DNA of 64,000 nt from Geminicoccaceae bacterium SCSIO 64248 (GTDB lineage Bacteria; Pseudomonadota; Alphaproteobacteria; Geminicoccales; Geminicoccaceae): contig CP122394.1 of NCBI GenBank assembly GCA_029814805.1, positions 248,001 through 312,000 of the forward strand. Reading direction: 5' to 3'. Shown here piece after piece: positions 61,422 to 64,000 of this stretch. Made by a program: the position numbers and the translations under genes. Every line of letters begins with the position of its first letter. Within the stretch, counting starts at the first letter, position 1. A model generated the notes under the pieces. The model saw only the letters and a list, made by a program, of their open reading frames with translations. It was not told the origin of the DNA and made no database searches.

Positions 61422-62090
61422 TCAGCCCATGTTACGACGTTGCGCGAACCGCACGCCCGGTTGCTTCACGCCGCCCGACCTCACCTCATCATCCCGCTCC
61501 GCATAGGAGCGATGGTCAACCCGCGCCTCATGGCCGCCCTGTTCGAGCGCGTCATTGACCCGCTTGGCAATCGATTGCCGCCAACGCCAGTACAGGTGGG
61601 GCGCGTTCCAGTCCCGCTCCTTGAGCCCGAAGAGACGCGCTCGCAGAACCCGTCGCGTCGTCAAAAGTGCATAGGCGTGCACGTTGCGCCCACCGTCGCG
61701 TGCGGACGTCGCCCGGATCGTCGTATCCGCGATCATGCCGCCCGCGACGCACTCGTTGGTGATGAAGCCAACCGTCACATCAATCTTCTCCGCGTCGGAC
61801 AGCTCCCGCGGCAGGGTGAACTCCAACTCGCGGGCTAGCGATGCATCGCGCCGCCGCTCACGCTCCTCGACCGTGTTCCAGAGCATCTCCCGATCGCGCC
61901 AGTGCGTGTCGACACCTTCCGGCGTCAGCACCTGGCTCCACAAGAGCGTGCCGCGCTGACCGGAGACACTGCATCGGCAACCACGGCGCCGGTCGTACAA
62001 TGCGACGCCACAGCGCCAGGACGCCCGCTGGACCACGCTCTGGCCCTTGCCGCGCTTGATCATGGTAATGCCCGCGTGAAACGTTGCCAT
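61422..62090 (-). CDS. Catalytically degenerate MobA/MobL relaxase-domain protein (222 aa)
   Basis: Aligns along its length with residues 1-200 of the TraA downstream (shared TPEGVDTHWRDREMLWNTVE against LPEGANEAWRDREVLWNAVE; ELEFTLPRELSDAEKI; DGGRNVHAYALLTTR). The nicking Tyr25 is Trp, the His equivalent to 125 is lost, and HAH has become HAY. There is no helicase part. No stop or shift interrupts it and it shares the traA operon, so it is kept as a protein, perhaps an oriT-binding accessory. Or it is early in decay. Confidence 0.75.
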   Translation of the reverse strand: MATFHAGITMIKRGKGQSVVQRASWRCGVALYDRRRGCRCSVSGQRGTLLWSQVLTPEGVDTHWRDREMLWNTVEERERRRDASLARELEFTLPRELSDAEKIDVTVGFITNECVAGGMIADTTIRATSARDGGRNVHAYALLTTRRVLRARLFGLKERDWNAPHLYWRWRQSIAKRVNDALEQGGHEARVDHRSYAERDDEVRSGGVKQPGVRFAQRRNMG

Positions 62091-62160
62091 GATCGGGAAT
62101 CTCCTCTCGCCTCGACCGACTCCCGGGTCGGCGGCGGCGGTGGCGCGGAGCGCCGCAAAC

Positions 62161-62200
62161 CAAACTCGCTAGAGTTTGCAGAAGCGCGCCCTTACGATCT
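62161..62200 (+). other. Candidate origin of transfer (oriT) with nic site
   Basis: A perfect inverted repeat CAAACTC-GCTA-GAGTTTG (62161-62178) is followed at once by CAGAAGCGCGCCCTTACG. That order, hairpin then an AAGnGCGCCCT core, matches RSF1010/Ti-type oriT, where nicking falls between G and CCCT. Predicted nic: between 62188 and 62189. It lies in the 260-base gap between the divergent relaxase operon (minus) and traC-traD (plus), the usual oriT position in Ti plasmids. No gene occupies 62091-62350. Confidence 0.65.
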
Positions 62201-62350
62201 TGTTTCGCTTCGCTCACTCGGATCGTCAAGGGACCTGGCGTCCGGCACCGCCGATTATCGCCTTGACCGGAATACAGCTTTGGCAAAAACTGCTCAGCAA
62301 TTCAGGCTGGCCCTCCGGGCCGCTCCCTTCCCGCAAAGGAAGACGTCCTC

Positions 62351-62659
62351 ATGCGCAAACCGATCGACATCGCTGCCGAACTCAAGGCGCTCGACGAAAA
62401 GGCCGAGCTGCTGAAAGCCGAGCATCGTGTCCAGCTGGTTGAGTTGCTCGAACGCACCAAGGCCGATCAATTGCCCGCTGAAGTGCTCGCGGGTCTCCTG
62501 CTCGATGGCGTCGCCAAACATGCCGAAGGCGATCCCGCCGCCGATTCGTGGAGGCAGAAGGGAAGCGCCTTCTTTCGCAGGCCGCCCCGTCCGCGCCGCG
62601 CTCAAACGGCGTCTGATGCGGCTGCTTCGGGAACGCCGCAAGCAGCGAGCGCAGCGTAA
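62351..62659 (+). CDS. traC: TraC-like conjugal transfer protein
   Basis: A 102-residue protein: MRKPIDIAAELKALDEKAEL, a basic/charged coiled start, then LPAEVLAGLLLDGVAKHAEG and DSWRQKGSAFFRR, as in small TraC proteins encoded beside traD and oriT on Ti-type plasmids. These are relaxosome accessory factors. GCAAAGGAAG precedes the ATG. The Ala/Pro-rich tail is variable. Confidence 0.7.
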   Translation: MRKPIDIAAELKALDEKAELLKAEHRVQLVELLERTKADQLPAEVLAGLLLDGVAKHAEGDPAADSWRQKGSAFFRRPPRPRRAQTASDAAASGTPQAASAA

Positions 62660-62675
62660 ACGCCTGGAGGATCGC

Positions 62676-62960
62676 ATGGCCCGCAACGATCCCAGAGACT
62701 GGGTTCAGGAACGCCGCGAACGCACCCGTCATCTCATTCAGCTCGGCGGCCTTGTCGAAAAGGCGGGATTACCCGACCTCACCAACCACCAGAGCAATAC
62801 CCTGCTCGGTGCGCTCCTGGTTCTTGCCGAACGTCTCGCCGATGACCCGGGCGGCCGCCTGCACGACACCTGCCGTCAGCGTGGCCGCGCCGCTTTCGAT
62901 GCCGATCCGTCAACGCGGCCTCGCGGCAGGGAACGTGCCAACGCGCGTGCCACGCCCTGA
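62676..62960 (+). CDS. traD: TraD-like conjugal transfer protein
   Basis: A 94-residue protein: VQERRERTRHLIQLGGLVEK (the family hallmark RTRxLIxLGGLVxKAGL), then SNTLLGALLVLAERLADD and RGRAAFDADPS. ATG 62676 with GGAGG five bases upstream is chosen; an ATG at 62616 inside the traC frame is possible and would add 20 basic residues. It belongs to the small TraD of Ti-type plasmids, not the VirD4-like TraD of F. Confidence 0.75.
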   Translation: MARNDPRDWVQERRERTRHLIQLGGLVEKAGLPDLTNHQSNTLLGALLVLAERLADDPGGRLHDTCRQRGRAAFDADPSTRPRGRERANARATP

Positions 62961-63126
62961 TGGCGTGACCAGGCAGCTGCTTGGCGATATTTATCGGGAG
63001 CGTGGTAACGCGCTTGAGGTCCTCGCGTCGCTTATCAACGTATCGCCCTCATTGCGTCACGTCGCTGTAACGCGACCGTGCTGTTAGGACCCCGACCCGT
63101 GCCGGTTCTTCGTTCGGAGGATCATC

Positions 63127-63336
63127 ATGAGCATGCCCGATGCTCAGGTCGCCCTGACCGACCTGCTGCGCCAGCGCGAACGCACCCTACTCGGTATTGG
63201 ACGCGCCTACCGTCGCCTTGAGCGTGACTCGTCCGGCCGCCTGACCCGAGCCTATCTCCGTCGTGCCCGACGTCGCTACGATGCCATCGTGTCCGCTCTC
63301 CCTCATGTTGCCCGGACACGAACACCTCCGTGCTGA
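63127..63336 (+). CDS. Small hypothetical protein (69 aa)
   Basis: Encodes MSMPDAQVALTDLLRQRERT and RRLERDSSGRLTRAYLRRAR, a basic two-helix protein. GGAGG is present upstream (63116-63120). It is unrelated to a family I know; position after traD suggests a minor plasmid gene. The gap 62961-63126 before it holds nothing clear. Confidence 0.45.
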   Translation: MSMPDAQVALTDLLRQRERTLLGIGRAYRRLERDSSGRLTRAYLRRARRRYDAIVSALPHVARTRTPPC

Positions 63337-63707
63337 CCCGGCACGCCCGATCGTCGCGGTGCGCGGCGGCTGAAGGATCGGCACGCGGGACCTGATCCAC
63401 GGTCCAAGCGCGCCTCGCACGCGATGGGCATGCATGCTGGGCGCGTGTGCGCGGTGTGACGACGAGTGGCGATCACATCCGTTCCTGCATTCGCTCGTGT
63501 CCGCCTGGGCGGTTCGGTCAGACCGTGCCTGCATGCCGTTCGAAGACGACGGTCACGATCGTCGCCTCAAGCCCAATCTTCCGGCGGCGGCCGCACCCGC
63601 CTTTCCATCGCGAACCAAGATTCGGCCTGAGGCTCCGCTCGCCGTGCCCGCCTGGTGACACGGCATTCGCAGGACGGTCCTGCGAACCGCAACCCAGGAG
63701 ACACGAC
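63337..63707 (+). promoter_or_regulatory. Intergenic region with a 21-base palindrome upstream of the DUF736 gene
   Basis: About 370 bases without a confident gene. TTCGCAGGAC-G-GTCCTGCGAA at 63666-63685 is a perfect palindrome 23 bases before the DUF736 start, well placed for an operator. AACCCAGGAGA (63691-63701) is the ribosome-binding site. Confidence 0.5.
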
Positions 63708-64000
63708 ATGGCGATTTCCCTCGGCGCCTTTCGCACGCTCGACGACCACAGCTTCGGTGGACGCTTCATTACCCTCTCCATCGACACACGCCTGACCATC
63801 CGGCCGGTCGACCGCGCCACCGAGAAGGCGCCCGACCATCGCGTCTACACCGAGGACGACGTCGCGATCGGCGCCGGCTGGAGTCGTACCGGTAAGGAGA
63901 GCGGGCGCCGCTTCATCCAGCTTCGCCTCGCCGCGCCCGAGCTCGGACGCCACTGGCTCTCCTGCCGCCTGGTCGAGCTCGAGACGCCGACCGAGGACGG
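63708..64000 (+). CDS. DUF736 family protein (3' end outside window)
   Basis: The first 97 residues match the DUF736 family of conjugative elements: MAISLGAFRTLDDHSFGGRF, TLSIDTRLTIRPVDRATEKA, PDHRVYTEDDVAIGAGWSRT, and LRLAAPELGRHWLSCRLVEL. Members are about 100-140 residues, single-domain, usually near traG or relaxase genes in alphaproteobacterial plasmids and ICEs; their role is unknown. ATG 63708 follows a good Shine-Dalgarno. The frame is still open at the window end. Confidence 0.85.
   Translation, partial: MAISLGAFRTLDDHSFGGRFITLSIDTRLTIRPVDRATEKAPDHRVYTEDDVAIGAGWSRTGKESGRRFIQLRLAAPELGRHWLSCRLVELETPTED

Noticed and set aside
1-64000. CRISPR arrays, tRNA or rRNA genes
   Set aside because: No regularly spaced repeats and no cloverleaf or rRNA-like stretches were recognised on reading.

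Overview
The window looks like an accessory replicon, or an integrated conjugative element, of an alphaproteobacterium, probably in the Rhizobiales/Rhodospirillales range. Four things point there: uniformly GC-rich coding sequence, two direct-repeat SOS boxes of the alphaproteobacterial form GTTC-N7-GTTC, an imuA-imuB-dnaE2 mutagenesis cassette, and a Ti-plasmid-like transfer system (MOBQ-type TraA relaxase, TraC/TraD, Trb type IV secretion, RepC-like initiator). No rRNA, tRNA or CRISPR array was seen.

Left third (1-23.5 kb) is stress and metabolism cargo in a patchwork of decayed genes. It starts inside a hybrid histidine kinase. An IS3-family element (1483-2736) follows and cuts a GH13 (trehalose-synthase-like) gene; next is a decayed VCBS/ELWxxDGT-type exoprotein. 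Intact modules are a PaoABC-type molybdenum aldehyde oxidoreductase, a CheB-CheR-PAS-HWE kinase with its own receiver protein, glutathione-independent formaldehyde dehydrogenase, a PfpI/DJ-1 protein, ExoD, Mn-catalase, a TPP enzyme and an SDR. Two same-direction IS21-type ends (12316-12345 and 15238-15291) bracket a block whose outer neighbours, coxC and gcd, are both truncated at those ends. At 21969-22973 a minus-strand gene encodes a protein that matches, from memory, the anti-CRISPR AcrVA2 family.

Centre (23.5-39.7 kb). A Recombinase-In-Trio element (23774-29395) has 83-bp perfect inverted repeats, three tyrosine recombinases and an arsenic cargo (arsC-aqpS-arsR, divergent arsH). It sits exactly inside the 3' end of dnaE2, flanked by a 6-bp GGGGAT duplication. 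The original last codons of dnaE2 are stranded on the far side at 23720-23773, and the element's own inverted repeat supplies a replacement C-terminus and stop that resemble the lost one. The imuA-imuB-dnaE2 operon has an SOS box. Near it lie an HMCES/YedK-type SOS peptidase, two related small proteins (one with its own SOS box), a RES/Xre toxin-antitoxin pair, a decayed parD/parE pair and an intact RelB/RelE-like pair.

Right part (39.7-64 kb) is the transfer region. On the minus strand: trbC, trbD, a small protein, trbE, three secreted or membrane proteins including a TrbJ-like one, and trbL; then a RepC-like gene, a membrane-anchored double-AAA+ ATPase, a small membrane protein, trbB and a small protein. 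On the plus strand, from a shared divergent control region near 51.2-51.4 kb: trbF, trbG (with a lipobox) and trbI. Beyond are traF, two ribbon-helix-helix-type proteins, the coupling protein traG, the relaxase-helicase traA, and a second relaxase-like protein that has lost its catalytic residues. A candidate oriT (62161-62200) precedes traC, traD and a DUF736 gene that runs off the window. Together these genes would process DNA at oriT, pass it via TraG to the Trb channel and replicate it by the RepC-like protein.
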